The position numbers and the translations under genes are program-made. Positions 32,823-42,603 of a stretch of DNA of 50,241 nt are shown one piece after another. Location: contig JAKUSA010000002.1 in assembly GCA_022449565.1 (NCBI GenBank), positions 1-50,241 of the forward strand, in the 5' to 3' direction. How positions within the stretch are numbered: the first letter of the stretch is position 1; every line of letters begins with the position of its first letter. The notes under the pieces are model-generated. The model was given only the letters and a program-made list of their open reading frames with translations, was not told the origin of the DNA and did not search any database. The stretch comes from Acidimicrobiales bacterium (GTDB lineage: Bacteria; Actinomycetota; Acidimicrobiia; Acidimicrobiales; MedAcidi-G1).

Positions 32823-32946
32823 CGGGCGGAGGCTACCGGGCATCCCGATCCCGGCTGTCCCCTATCGGTCCCCGCCAGAGGGGGGGTCGGCGTCCGGACC
32901 ACGAAGTAGGGTCGCCCGGCACCGTCGAGCGAGGCCGGGAGGGTCG

Positions 32947-33864
32947 ATGAGCGGATCGCTGGATGCCGACCGGTGGGTCGGCGTGGAACCAGTAGGTAGC
33001 GGGGGAACATCTTCTTGGAGACGTTCACCTTCTTCTTTCCGCCTCGGACGATCAACACGTCGCCATCGGCTCAGCGACCAGCGCCCCTGGTGGGACACCT
33101 TCCCCTGGTGGGGAGCGGTGATCCTGGCGATCCTCGTCTGGATGGCCTTCAAGATCATCACCGACGACGACTACGATCTGGCCTGGACCCGCATCTGGCC
33201 CGGGTTGCGAATAACCATCGAGGCGACAGCTGAGATCTTTGCCATCGCCCTGGTCATCGGACTTGTCTTCGGCATGGGCCAGTTGTCCCGCAACGTGGTG
33301 TCACGCAATGTGGCCCGGACCTACGTGGAGTTCGTCCGCGGCATACCCATCCTGCCCCTCATGTTCACCTTGGCCCTGGTCATCGTCCCCCAGGCCACCA
33401 ACGCCCTCAACGGACGCCTCGACGCCTGGTTCGGTTGGGAGTTCAAACTCTCGTTCCAATGGCGGGCCGTCGTCACCGTCGCCCTGATCTACGGGGCCTA
33501 CATGGCCGAGGTCTTCCGGGGCGGCATCCAGTCCATCCCCCCCGGCCAGGTCGAGGCGGGCCGGTCACTCGGGTTGAGCCGACGCCAGACCATGAACTCG
33601 GTGGTCCTCCCCCAGGCCATGCGGGCCATGATCCCGCCGCTCGGCAACAACTTCATCGCCATCCTCAAGGACACATCGCTGCTGTCGGTCCTCGGGGTGC
33701 TCGAGATCACCCAGCGAGCCCGACAGTTCTCGGCGAGCAGCTTCAAGTTCCGGGAGGGCTACTTCGTGTCGGTCTTCATCTACCTGGTACTGGTGATGGC
33801 CCTGAGCCTGCTACTGAGCGTGTTGGAGCGGCGGATGACCCGGGACCTGAAAGGTGGCCGCTGA
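32947..33864 (+). CDS. Amino acid ABC transporter permease (HisM/GlnP type)
   Basis: [74 protein letters not shown] before ATG. Confidence 0.92.
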   Translation: MSGSLDADRWVGVEPVGSGGTSSWRRSPSSFRLGRSTRRHRLSDQRPWWDTFPWWGAVILAILVWMAFKIITDDDYDLAWTRIWPGLRITIEATAEIFAIALVIGLVFGMGQLSRNVVSRNVARTYVEFVRGIPILPLMFTLALVIVPQATNALNGRLDAWFGWEFKLSFQWRAVVTVALIYGAYMAEVFRGGIQSIPPGQVEAGRSLGLSRRQTMNSVVLPQAMRAMIPPLGNNFIAILKDTSLLSVLGVLEITQRARQFSASSFKFREGYFVSVFIYLVLVMALSLLLSVLERRMTRDLKGGR

Positions 33865-34594
33865 GATGATCTCGGTCCGCGGCCTCTCCAAGACCTTCGA
33901 CCGCACCATCCACGCGGTACGTGACCTCGACCTTGACGTCGCCGAGGGCGAGGTGGTGGTGATTGTCGGGCCGAGCGGGTCAGGCAAGTCCACCGTGCTG
34001 CGCTGTATCAACCTGCTGGAGATTCCAACCGAGGGCACGGTCGTGGTCGACGGTGCAGACCTCACCGACCCGTCCACCGACATCGACAAGATCCGAGCCG
34101 AGGTGGGCATGGTCTTCCAACAGTTCAACCTGTTCCCGCACCTCACCGTGTGCCAGAACATCACTCTGGCCCAGCGCAAGGTCCGGGGTCGTAGCCGTCA
34201 GGAAGCCGAGGAGATGGCCATGGCGCAACTGACCCGGGTAGGGATCCCCGAAAAGGCCGAGGCCTACCCCCGACAACTCTCCGGCGGCCAGCAGCAGCGG
34301 GTGGCCATCGCCCGGTCACTGGCCATGGAACCCAAGGTGATGCTCTTCGACGAGCCCACCTCGGCTCTCGACCCGGAGATGGTCAAGGAGGTCCTCGACG
34401 TGATGCTGGAGTTGGCCGCCGAGGGGATGACCATGGTGGTGGTCACCCATGAGATGGGATTCGCCAAAGCGGCCGGAGACCGGCTGGTCTTCATGGACGA
34501 GGGAGAGATCGTAGAAACCGGAATGCCGGATGAGGTCTTCTCCAACCCTCGCCACCAGCGCACCAGAGACTTCTTCGACAAGATCCTCTACTGA
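33854..34594 (+). CDS. Amino acid ABC transporter ATP-binding protein (GlnQ type)
   Basis: [74 protein letters not shown]. Confidence 0.95.
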   Translation: MAAEMISVRGLSKTFDRTIHAVRDLDLDVAEGEVVVIVGPSGSGKSTVLRCINLLEIPTEGTVVVDGADLTDPSTDIDKIRAEVGMVFQQFNLFPHLTVCQNITLAQRKVRGRSRQEAEEMAMAQLTRVGIPEKAEAYPRQLSGGQQQRVAIARSLAMEPKVMLFDEPTSALDPEMVKEVLDVMLELAAEGMTMVVVTHEMGFAKAAGDRLVFMDEGEIVETGMPDEVFSNPRHQRTRDFFDKILY

Positions 34595-34663
34595 GCCCTC
34601 AGGGGTCGAACAGCCAGAGCCGGCAGCCCGGAGACGCCGAGCCGGCCAGCGGTAGGCTGAGGC

Positions 34664-35749
34664 ATGGAGGACCATCCCAACACCACGATCGCCGAGGCGA
34701 TCCTTCGAGCACCCAAGGCGGTACTCCACGACCACCTCGACGGTGGACTTCGCCCCGCCACGATCGTCGAACTGGCCGACGCACACGGGTACCAGGACCT
34801 CCCCACCGACGACGCCGTAGAACTGGCAACCTGGTTTCTGCGCGGAACCAACCGACGCGACCTCAGCCTCTACTTGGAGACCTTCGCCCACACCGTCGGC
34901 GTCATGCAACACGCCGAGGCTTGCCACCGGGTGGCCGCCGAATGTGCCACCGACCTGGCCGACGACGGCTGCGTGTACGCCGAGGTCCGGTTCGCCCCGG
35001 ACCTGCACACCTCACAGGGGATGAGCCTCGACGAGGTCATAGAAGTCGTGCTGGCCGGCTTCGCCGACGGGTCGGCCGGAACCGCCCTGACCATCCGGGC
35101 ACTCGTGACAGCTATGCGCACCGACGACAACTCGAAGGCGGTAGCCGAGGCCGCTGTTCGATTCAGGGACCGCGGGGTCGTCGGCTTCGACATCGCCGGC
35201 CGGGAGGCCGGCTACCCGCCGACCCTGCACCTCGACGCCTTCCAGTTCCTGCAACGGGAGAACTTCCACTTCACCATCCACGCCGGTGAGGCGTTCGGGC
35301 CGGCATCCATCTGGGAGGCCGTGCAATTCTGCGGGGCGGAACGACTCGGCCACGGCGTTCGCATCGTCGACGACATCGTCGCCGAGGCCGGAGGCCCGGC
35401 CCGCTTAGGCCGGCTGGCATCCTTCGTGCGCGATCGCCGGATCCCCCTCGAGCTGTGCCCGACGTCGAACGTGCACACCGGAGCGGTAGACGACATCGCC
35501 AAGCACCCCATCGGGTTGTTGCGCGACCTCGGCTTTCGGGTAACCGTCAACACCGACAACCGGTTGATGAGCGGGGTCTCCATGACCTCGGAGATGATCG
35601 CCCTGCACAATGCCTTCTCGTGGGGGCTCGGAGACCTGCGCTGGCTGACCATCAACGCCATGAAGAGCGCCTTCCTGCCCTTCGACGAGCGACTGCGGCT
35701 GATCAACGATGTCATCAAGCCCGGTTGGGCCACCCTCGGGGCCGACTAA
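34664..35749 (+). CDS. add: Adenosine deaminase
   Basis: [76 protein letters not shown]. Confidence 0.95.
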   Translation: MEDHPNTTIAEAILRAPKAVLHDHLDGGLRPATIVELADAHGYQDLPTDDAVELATWFLRGTNRRDLSLYLETFAHTVGVMQHAEACHRVAAECATDLADDGCVYAEVRFAPDLHTSQGMSLDEVIEVVLAGFADGSAGTALTIRALVTAMRTDDNSKAVAEAAVRFRDRGVVGFDIAGREAGYPPTLHLDAFQFLQRENFHFTIHAGEAFGPASIWEAVQFCGAERLGHGVRIVDDIVAEAGGPARLGRLASFVRDRRIPLELCPTSNVHTGAVDDIAKHPIGLLRDLGFRVTVNTDNRLMSGVSMTSEMIALHNAFSWGLGDLRWLTINAMKSAFLPFDERLRLINDVIKPGWATLGAD

Positions 35750-35767
35750 CCCGCTCCCGGGGAGAGG

Positions 35768-36427
35768 GTGATAGCAATCCCCAGCATGGGCACCGTTTCC
35801 GAGGCCCGGTCACGGCAACTGGTCGAGGCAGCAGGCATCCCTGTTTCGCCATGGGCGTCGGCCGGCGATCCCGATCGGGCGGTTGAGGCGGCTCGGAACC
35901 TGGGGTTCCCGGTGGCCGTCAAGCTCAACGGCGATGCGGTAATCCATAAGACCGAAGGGGGCTTGGTCCGTCTCGGGTTGGCGTCCCCCGACCAGGTGGC
36001 GGAAGCAGCGGCCCAACTGCTGGCGGGAGCTGGCGAGGGCACCGACCTGCTGGTGACCCAGATGGTCGCCGGCCACCGTGAGTTGATCGCCGGTCTGGTT
36101 ACCGACGAACGGTTTGGGCCGTGCATAATGCTCGGGCTGGGAGGGGTACTGGTCGAGGCGATGGCCGACGTGGCCTTCCGGCTGGCCCCCCTCGGGGTGG
36201 TCGACGCCCTTGACCTGATCGACGACCTGGGCGCCCAGACACTCCTTGGTCCCCTCCGGGGGGAGCCGGCCCTCGACCGCGAGGCCACCGCCGACCTTCT
36301 GGTCGCCATCGGGACCATGGCCGACGATCCGAATGTGGTGGCCGTTGACCTGAACCCGCTAGTCGTGGCCGATGGGAGGCCGGTAGCAGTAGATGCCCTG
36401 GTCGAGTTGTCCGACGGGGCACAGTGA
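35768..36427 (+). CDS. Acetate-CoA ligase (ADP-forming) beta-type subunit, ATP-grasp domain
   Basis: FPVAVKLNGDAVIHKTEGGLVRLGL, ELIAGLVTDERFGPCIMLGLGGVLVEAMADVAFRLAPL. Confidence 0.88.
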   Translation: MIAIPSMGTVSEARSRQLVEAAGIPVSPWASAGDPDRAVEAARNLGFPVAVKLNGDAVIHKTEGGLVRLGLASPDQVAEAAAQLLAGAGEGTDLLVTQMVAGHRELIAGLVTDERFGPCIMLGLGGVLVEAMADVAFRLAPLGVVDALDLIDDLGAQTLLGPLRGEPALDREATADLLVAIGTMADDPNVVAVDLNPLVVADGRPVAVDALVELSDGAQ

Positions 36428-37887
36428 TGGCCCCTGACCTGCGGCCCCTGTTCGAACCGAAGGGGGTGGTCGTCACCGGTGTGTCCGCCCACCCAGGCAA
36501 ATTCGGCTTCGTGGCCCTCCACAACCTCCTGGCCTGTGGCTACACCGGTCCGGTGTTCGCCGTGGGTCGGGAGGAGGGAACAGTTCTCGACCGGCCAGTT
36601 CTCGCATCGGTGGACGCGGTGCCCGACGGAGCCGCCGAACTGCTGGTGCTGTGCACCCCGGTGGCCGCCAACGCCGAGATCGTCCGCTCGGCGGCCGCCC
36701 GGGGGGTGCGGGCCGTGTTCTGTGCTGCGGGCGGCTACTCGGAAGCGGGGCCAGATGGCGCGGAGGCCGAGGACCAGTTAGTGGCCTTGGCCGACGAACT
36801 GGGCATAGTCCTGGCCGGCCCCAACGGGCAGGGCGTGGTGTCGACCCCCGTTGGCCTGTGTGCCCAGATCGTGGCTCCCTTCCCTACGGCCGGTCGGATT
36901 GCCGTGGTTTCTCAATCAGGCAACTTCGTCTCCAGCTTCCTCAACTACGCCAACCAGACCGGAGTTGGCATAAGCCGGGCCGTCTCGGCCGGCAACGCGG
37001 CGGCTATCGGCGTCGCCGACTACCTCGAATGGTTCGCCGACGACCCGGAGACCGAGGTGGCCCTCTGCTACCTGGAGGGGCTGGCTGACGGGCGCGGCTT
37101 CTTTGAGAGGGTTCGGGAGGTGACCCGGCGGATGCCGGTGGTGGTGGTCAAGGGCGGGACAACGGCGGGCGGACAACGGGCCGCCGCCTCCCACACCGGG
37201 TCACTAGCCAACGACGACCAGATCTTCGACGGCATGGCCCGGCAGGCCGGCCTGGTCCGGGCGGCCAACATTGAATCGGCCTTCGAGGCGGCAGCCACCT
37301 TTGCCACCCAACCGCTGCCCGCCGGGAACCGGATCGTGGTACTTAGTACGGCCGGTGGTTGGGGGGTCGTGACCGCCGACGCTGTGACCGCACACCGCGA
37401 CCTCGACCTCACCCCCCTGCCCGCCGACCTGATGGCGACCATCGACAAACTGGTGCCACCCCGGTGGAGCCGCAACAACCCAGTGGACCTGGCGGGGGGC
37501 GAAACCAGGGACACCATCCCCGCCGTTCTCGAGGCAACTGTGGCCCATCCCGCGGTCGACGCCGTCGTGCAACTGGGCCTGGGCATCCAGGGGAACACGG
37601 CGGCCCTGACCCGTGGTGGGCCGTTCCACCCGGACCACGGCCTGGGACGGATCGTCGACTTTCACGAACACCAGGAGCGGCGCTACGCCGAGGCGGCCGA
37701 CTCCGCCTCCCGGAGCCACGACAAACCGGTGCTGGTGGCCTCCGAGTTGGCGGTGGCCCGCCCGGACAACCCGCTAGTCCAGGCGGTGAGGGAATCGGGT
37801 CGGCTGTGCTACCCGTCGGCCGATCGTGCGGTGGTCGCCCTGGGCCACCTGGTCAGATACGCCGACTGGAGGCGTCGACGCCCCTGA
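36424..37887 (+). CDS. Acetate-CoA ligase (ADP-forming) alpha-type subunit, CoA-binding
   Basis: LFEPKGVVVTGVSAHPGKFGFVALHNLLACGYTGPVFAVGR, VVSQSGNFVSSFLNYANQTGVGISRAVSAGNAA, SHTGSLA. Confidence 0.9.
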   Translation: MMAPDLRPLFEPKGVVVTGVSAHPGKFGFVALHNLLACGYTGPVFAVGREEGTVLDRPVLASVDAVPDGAAELLVLCTPVAANAEIVRSAAARGVRAVFCAAGGYSEAGPDGAEAEDQLVALADELGIVLAGPNGQGVVSTPVGLCAQIVAPFPTAGRIAVVSQSGNFVSSFLNYANQTGVGISRAVSAGNAAAIGVADYLEWFADDPETEVALCYLEGLADGRGFFERVREVTRRMPVVVVKGGTTAGGQRAAASHTGSLANDDQIFDGMARQAGLVRAANIESAFEAAATFATQPLPAGNRIVVLSTAGGWGVVTADAVTAHRDLDLTPLPADLMATIDKLVPPRWSRNNPVDLAGGETRDTIPAVLEATVAHPAVDAVVQLGLGIQGNTAALTRGGPFHPDHGLGRIVDFHEHQERRYAEAADSASRSHDKPVLVASELAVARPDNPLVQAVRESGRLCYPSADRAVVALGHLVRYADWRRRRP

Positions 37888-37935
37888 CGGGCGATCCCGT
37901 GGGGTGCCCGACACCTCGGTAGCCTGAGCGTCGTC

Positions 37936-38550
37936 ATGCTGGACCACGTCTTCTCCGACGCCATCGGCGCTCTCCGGGAGGCGCTCGAGTCGGCCCGACT
38001 GGAACGCCAGTCGCTCGAGGAGCGGTTCCACTCCGACATCCTGCTCGGCAACGTCACTTGGGAGACCTCCTACGTCCTTCCCGGTGAGGGGAACCCGCCC
38101 CGGGTCCACTGCGACCTGACCCTCGAGTGGCCGACCGGGTCCCAGACCGCCTACCGGCACTGGTACCTGGAGGGCGAGTTGGGCGACCCACCGGAGATCA
38201 CGGTGGCCGTAGTACTGCGGGTCCAACGGCTGGCCACCTCCCCCCGGCCGTCGGACATCCTGGCCGTACTACCCGCCGAATCGCCGACTCTGGGCGATGC
38301 AGAACTGGAGCGGTCGGGGCCCACCGTCGAGACCATCTACGACCCCGGTCAGGTAGCTGACCTTGACGACCCCGAGTGGGCCATCGAGGTCAGCTACGAG
38401 GGGACCTACGAGTTGGGCGAGGCGATCCTCGCTGACGGCGCCGAACTTGATGAGCACTTTGGCGACCTTGGCGGTTGGGTGAGCGGCGCCCTGGTACGCC
38501 TGGGCGACCTCAAACTGGAGTACCGGCCGGTCGACGCTTCCGGCGACTGA
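37936..38550 (+). CDS. Hypothetical protein
   Basis: 204-aa ORF with TAGCCT upstream; no family recognised. Confidence 0.7.
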   Translation: MLDHVFSDAIGALREALESARLERQSLEERFHSDILLGNVTWETSYVLPGEGNPPRVHCDLTLEWPTGSQTAYRHWYLEGELGDPPEITVAVVLRVQRLATSPRPSDILAVLPAESPTLGDAELERSGPTVETIYDPGQVADLDDPEWAIEVSYEGTYELGEAILADGAELDEHFGDLGGWVSGALVRLGDLKLEYRPVDASGD

Positions 38551-38579
38551 CCGCCCAACCAGGCCCGGTGAACGGCCGG

Positions 38580-39428
38580 TCAGACGACTTCGTCGAGGTC
38601 CGGGCGCAGAGGCAGCAGGTCGTCGAAGTTAGGTTCCCGACCCTCCCCCTTCGCGGCGAACGCCTCGACCATGTCAGCGGGTTGGAACATTCCGGCCTGC
38701 CAGGTTGCGATGTGATCGAGGGAGTCGGCGGTGGAGTGGTCCCGTGCGTAGGTAATCATCTCCTTTGAGCCCCACACGGCCAGCGGCGACTGGCCGGCGA
38801 TCTGGCGCGCCACCTCCCCCACTCCGTCTAGGAGGGCCTCGTGGTCTTTGAACACGTCGTTGACCAGACCTACTGCCTTGGCCTCGGCGGCCGGCATGCG
38901 CCGACCGGTGTAGGCCAGTTCCCGACACACCCCTTCGGGGATCAGCTTGGGGAGTCGCTGCAGGGTGCCCACGTCGGCTGTCATACCAAGGTTGATCTCC
39001 TGGATGCAGAAGAAGGCGTCCTCGGTGGCGTAGCGCATGTCGCAGGCCGTGACCATGTCGACCGCACCGCCCACGCACCCTCCTTGGATGGCGGCCAGCA
39101 CCGGGATTCGAGCCTTCTCCAACACGCTGAAAGTTCCCTGGAGGTGCAGGACGCCGGCCCGCAGGTTGGCCCGCACCCGTCCGACCTCCGCCCCTCTCCT
39201 GCCGGTGCCGGCACCGAACACCGACAGGTCCATGCCGGCCGAAAAGTGCCGTCCGGTGGAGGCCAGGACCACCACCCGGACCTCGCCCGAGGTGTCCAGG
39301 TCGTGGGCCAGGGCGGGCAGTTCCTTCCAGAAGGAAGGGATCATGGTGTTGAGTTCGTCGGGTCGGCAGAGGGTGACCGTGGCCACGCCGGCGTCTGTCG
39401 ATACGTCGAAGCACGTGTAGTCGCTCAT
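38580..39428 (-). CDS. Enoyl-CoA hydratase/isomerase family protein
   Basis: VRVVVLASTGRHFSAGMDLSVFG, IQGGCVGGAVDMVTACDMRYATEDAFFCIQEINLGMTADVGTLQRLPKL. Confidence 0.92.
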   Translation of the reverse strand: MSDYTCFDVSTDAGVATVTLCRPDELNTMIPSFWKELPALAHDLDTSGEVRVVVLASTGRHFSAGMDLSVFGAGTGRRGAEVGRVRANLRAGVLHLQGTFSVLEKARIPVLAAIQGGCVGGAVDMVTACDMRYATEDAFFCIQEINLGMTADVGTLQRLPKLIPEGVCRELAYTGRRMPAAEAKAVGLVNDVFKDHEALLDGVGEVARQIAGQSPLAVWGSKEMITYARDHSTADSLDHIATWQAGMFQPADMVEAFAAKGEGREPNFDDLLPLRPDLDEVV

Positions 39429-39475
39429 AGTCCGGACGCTACCCCGGGTGGTCCCGGGGGGCGCCAGTGAGCCCC

Positions 39476-40462
39476 TCAGAGGCCCAGGTCGCCGACCGAC
39501 CCGGCCAGGTCGCCTTCGGGGCGGGCGCCCAGGTGGCCGATGACCTCAGCGGCCGCGACACTACCCAGGCGGGCAGCATCGTAGAGAGACACACCGCGGC
39601 TGAGGCCAAAAAGCACCCCGCTGGCGTACAGGTCTCCGGCCCCAGTGGTGTCCACCACCCGATCCACAGGCATAGCCGGCACCTCCAGGCGTTGGTGGCC
39701 CTCGGCCACCAGCGAGCCCCGGGCTCCAAGGGTGGTGAACACCAGGCCCACCTGGGAGGTGGCGGTTCCTAGGGCCCGGGGGAGGTCGGGGGATCCGTAG
39801 AGCGAACAGACCTCCTGCTCGTTTCCAAACACCACGTCCACGAATCTCTCCAGCAGGTCCAGCCATTCCTGACGGTGCCGGTCCACACAAAACACGTCGG
39901 ACAAAGCAAGGGCCACAATGCGACCAGCCCGGCGCGCCGCGGCCATGGCGTGGCGGATAGCCGCCTTGGCATCCTCGGTGTCCCACAGGTAGCCCTCGCA
40001 GTAGAGGATCCGCGCCGAGGCGACCAGGTCCGCATCGACGTCGGCGGGTGACAGGTGGGCGGAGATCCCCAGGTAGGTGTTCAGGGTGCGCTGGGCATCG
40101 GGAGTCACCTGGATAAGGCAGCGGGCGGTCGGGAGGTGCGTACCATTGTCGACGTCGAAGTCGACGCCGGCAGCGGCCAGGTCCTGGCGGAACACCCGGC
40201 CCAGGTCGTCGTCGGCCACCTTGCCGATATAGCCGGCCCGACCCCCCAGGGCGGCTACCCCGACCATGGTGTTGGCGGCCGAGCCCCCCGACATCTCCAT
40301 GCCCTCCGGCATCTCTGCGTAGAGGTCGGCGGCCCGGTCGGCATCGATGAGGGCCATGCGGCCCTTGTCGAGGCGGTGTTCGACGATGAACGACTCGCCA
40401 ACCGGGGCGAGCACGTCGACGATGGCATTGCCGACACCGACCACGTCCAGGTTGGCTTCCAC
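39476..40462 (-). CDS. PfkB family kinase, adenosine kinase-like
   Basis: VEANLDVVGVGNAIVDVLAPV, MSGGSAANTMVGVAALGGRAGYIGKVADDDLG, DTTGAGDLYASGVLFGL; GTG 40462 with GGAGGAGG upstream. Confidence 0.9.
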   Translation of the reverse strand: MEANLDVVGVGNAIVDVLAPVGESFIVEHRLDKGRMALIDADRAADLYAEMPEGMEMSGGSAANTMVGVAALGGRAGYIGKVADDDLGRVFRQDLAAAGVDFDVDNGTHLPTARCLIQVTPDAQRTLNTYLGISAHLSPADVDADLVASARILYCEGYLWDTEDAKAAIRHAMAAARRAGRIVALALSDVFCVDRHRQEWLDLLERFVDVVFGNEQEVCSLYGSPDLPRALGTATSQVGLVFTTLGARGSLVAEGHQRLEVPAMPVDRVVDTTGAGDLYASGVLFGLSRGVSLYDAARLGSVAAAEVIGHLGARPEGDLAGSVGDLGL

Positions 40463-40533
40463 CGAGACCTCCTCCGGGTACAGGACTCTCACCGGCCGGA
40501 CAGTCTGTCCGACGGGTTCCCAGTCGTCAGGGT

Positions 40534-41085
40534 TTAGCCGCTCGGGGCGTCGAGGCGGAATAAGCCGGTGGTGTCCAGGAGGGTGGCCACCAACCGGTGG
40601 GCTCGCCCGTGGGGGCCGAACACCGTGCAGTCGAAGACCTGCCCGGCCCGGGCGATCCGGGCCTCGGGTCGGCATGCCATTCGATTGCTGACCCCCAGGT
40701 CAGCATCGAGGCGCGCTACAGCCTGCTCAGCCACATCGGAGGCCCACACGACCGTGGCTGGGGAGGCCACCCGCACCCCTCCGAATGGATCGGGTCCCGT
40801 GACGGCGACTGACATCGGGTAGCCGGCGATGGTGACCGAACAGGAAACGGTGGCCAGCGTCGCGGCGGCCATGACCGGGCAGGAGACCTGCTCCACTAGC
40901 TGGGGAGCGGTCGGTAGTAGGGCCACAGGTATGGACCGCTCCAGGGCGGCCCCGTCGAGGAGTTCCGGCTCAGCAGACCCACAGGCCGCGCCGATCAAAA
41001 GGGCCAGGGCGACCAGCGCCCGGAGGGGGGCTCGGACTTCGGCGGTCAACCCAGTTCCCTGGCGTAGGCCAGTGCCTCCTCCCAT
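40534..41085 (-). CDS. Putative lipoprotein with two DUF4333-like domains
   Basis: Lipobox-like LLIGAACGSAEP; two modules with paired Cys (VSCPVMAAATLATVSCSVTIAGY; MACRPEARIARAGQVFDCTVFG). Confidence 0.7.
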   Translation of the reverse strand: MGGGTGLRQGTGLTAEVRAPLRALVALALLIGAACGSAEPELLDGAALERSIPVALLPTAPQLVEQVSCPVMAAATLATVSCSVTIAGYPMSVAVTGPDPFGGVRVASPATVVWASDVAEQAVARLDADLGVSNRMACRPEARIARAGQVFDCTVFGPHGRAHRLVATLLDTTGLFRLDAPSG

Positions 41086-42251
41086 GTGGCTTCCTGGTCG
41101 ATCAGCGACTTGAACTGCATCACCTGGCGTGGTCGGTTCATCCCGAACACGGCGTTGAACCGTCCTCCACTGCCGTAAAGGGCAGTGAACCGGCCCTCCT
41201 CAGGTGATCCGGTGACCATGCGGACCTCGTCGTCCGGGTGGGTCAGGCCAGCCACCTGGATCTTCCGGTCGTACTGATCGCTCCAGAACCATGGCACGGG
41301 GGCGTAGGCCGTGGCCTCCTCGTCGGTCTGTAGGAGCCGCCGGGCGGCATGGATGCCCTGTTCGACGGCGTTGTCCCAGTGTTCCACCCGAACGGACCTC
41401 CCGTAGCGCGGGTGGTCCCACCGAGCCACGTCGCCCGCCGCGGTGACGTCCGGCGCGGCCAGGCAGGTCGCGTCACAACAAACGCCGTCGTCGAGGTCGA
41501 GACCCGAGGACTCCAACCAGTCGGTGTTGGGGACCACGCCGATGCCCACCACGACCACGTCAGCCTCGACCACTGAACCGTCATCGAGCATGGCCGCCCT
41601 CACCCGGTCCTCGCCCACCAACTCGACCACGCCCACCCCGCAGCGAAGGTCAACTCCGTGGGAGCGGTGAAGGTCGGCCATGGTCGTTCCGATCTCGGCG
41701 CCAAGCACACGCACCAAGGGAACGGGGAGAGCTTCCACCATGGTGACCTCCACCCCGCGGTCGACCGCCACGGACGCCACCTCGGAGCCGATGAACCCGG
41801 CGCCCACCACGAGGAGCCGCCGGGGTACTCCCTCAAGGGCCGCCCGAATAGCCAGGCAATCGTCGAGGGTCCGAAGGGTGTGGACCCCCGCCAGATGCCC
41901 GGTGCCGGGCAAGGCCCGACATTGGGCCCCGGTGGCGATTAGCAGTCCGTCGAATCTCTCGGCCACCCCGTCCACCTCCACAGTGTGAGCCTCCAGGTCG
42001 AGGCCGGTGGCCCGCTGACCGAGGCGCAGGTCGACCTGAAGGTCGGCAAGCCGGTCCGGGGCTGCCAGGTGGATCCGATCGGGCTCCCAGTCGCCAGCCA
42101 GGACCTGTTTGGACAGAGGCGGTCGGTCGTAAGGCTGGTGGGACTCCTCGCCCACCAGGGTGATCCGACCGTCGAAGCCGTCCGAGCGGAGCGTCTCGAC
42201 GCCTCGGAGACCGGCCAGCGAGGCCCCGATGACGGTTATGGCCTCGCGCAT
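41046..42251 (-). CDS. FAD/NAD(P)-dependent ferredoxin reductase (rubredoxin/putidaredoxin reductase type)
   Basis: ITVIGASLAGLRGVETLRSDGFDGRITLVGEESHQPYDRPPLSKQVLAG; LLVVGAGFIGSEVASVAVDRGVEVTMVE. Confidence 0.93.
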   Translation of the reverse strand: MREAITVIGASLAGLRGVETLRSDGFDGRITLVGEESHQPYDRPPLSKQVLAGDWEPDRIHLAAPDRLADLQVDLRLGQRATGLDLEAHTVEVDGVAERFDGLLIATGAQCRALPGTGHLAGVHTLRTLDDCLAIRAALEGVPRRLLVVGAGFIGSEVASVAVDRGVEVTMVEALPVPLVRVLGAEIGTTMADLHRSHGVDLRCGVGVVELVGEDRVRAAMLDDGSVVEADVVVVGIGVVPNTDWLESSGLDLDDGVCCDATCLAAPDVTAAGDVARWDHPRYGRSVRVEHWDNAVEQGIHAARRLLQTDEEATAYAPVPWFWSDQYDRKIQVAGLTHPDDEVRMVTGSPEEGRFTALYGSGGRFNAVFGMNRPRQVMQFKSLIDQEATWEEALAYARELG

Positions 42252-42320
42252 CGACTCAGGTCCCCGACAGGAGCTTGTCCGACCCGGCCGGTGATCAGTC
42301 GCCCCGACGCGATCTCGGGG

Positions 42321-42512
42321 TCAGTCCTGGATGGAGATGGCCTGCTTGGGGCAACGCTGGACGGCCTCCTCCACGGCGGACCGTCGGTCCTCTCCGGGCT
42401 GCTCGTTGAGGACGTAGAGGAAGTCATCGTCGCGCACCTCAAAGATCTCCGGTGCGACCTGCATACAGATTGCGTTGCTCTCGCAGAGGTCGAAGTCCAC
42501 TACCACCCGCAT
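42321..42512 (-). CDS. Small 3Fe-4S-type ferredoxin
   Basis: MRVVVDFDLCESNAICMQVAPEIFEV...CPKQAISIQD; C-x5-C...CP pattern typical of P450-partner ferredoxins. Confidence 0.9.
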   Translation of the reverse strand: MRVVVDFDLCESNAICMQVAPEIFEVRDDDFLYVLNEQPGEDRRSAVEEAVQRCPKQAISIQD

Positions 42513-42603
42513 CGGATACACCTCTCCCAACCCCGGCCGTTCGACGACCGAACCAACGATCCCCCGATGGTAGGCAAGATCGGTGCAAGCCGCCGAATCC
42601 TCG

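Noticed and set aside
39442-39459. CCCCGGG-TGGT-CCCGGGG hairpin as an intrinsic terminator
   Set aside because: Stem is perfect but no U tract, and it overlaps the promoter region of the downstream enoyl-CoA hydratase
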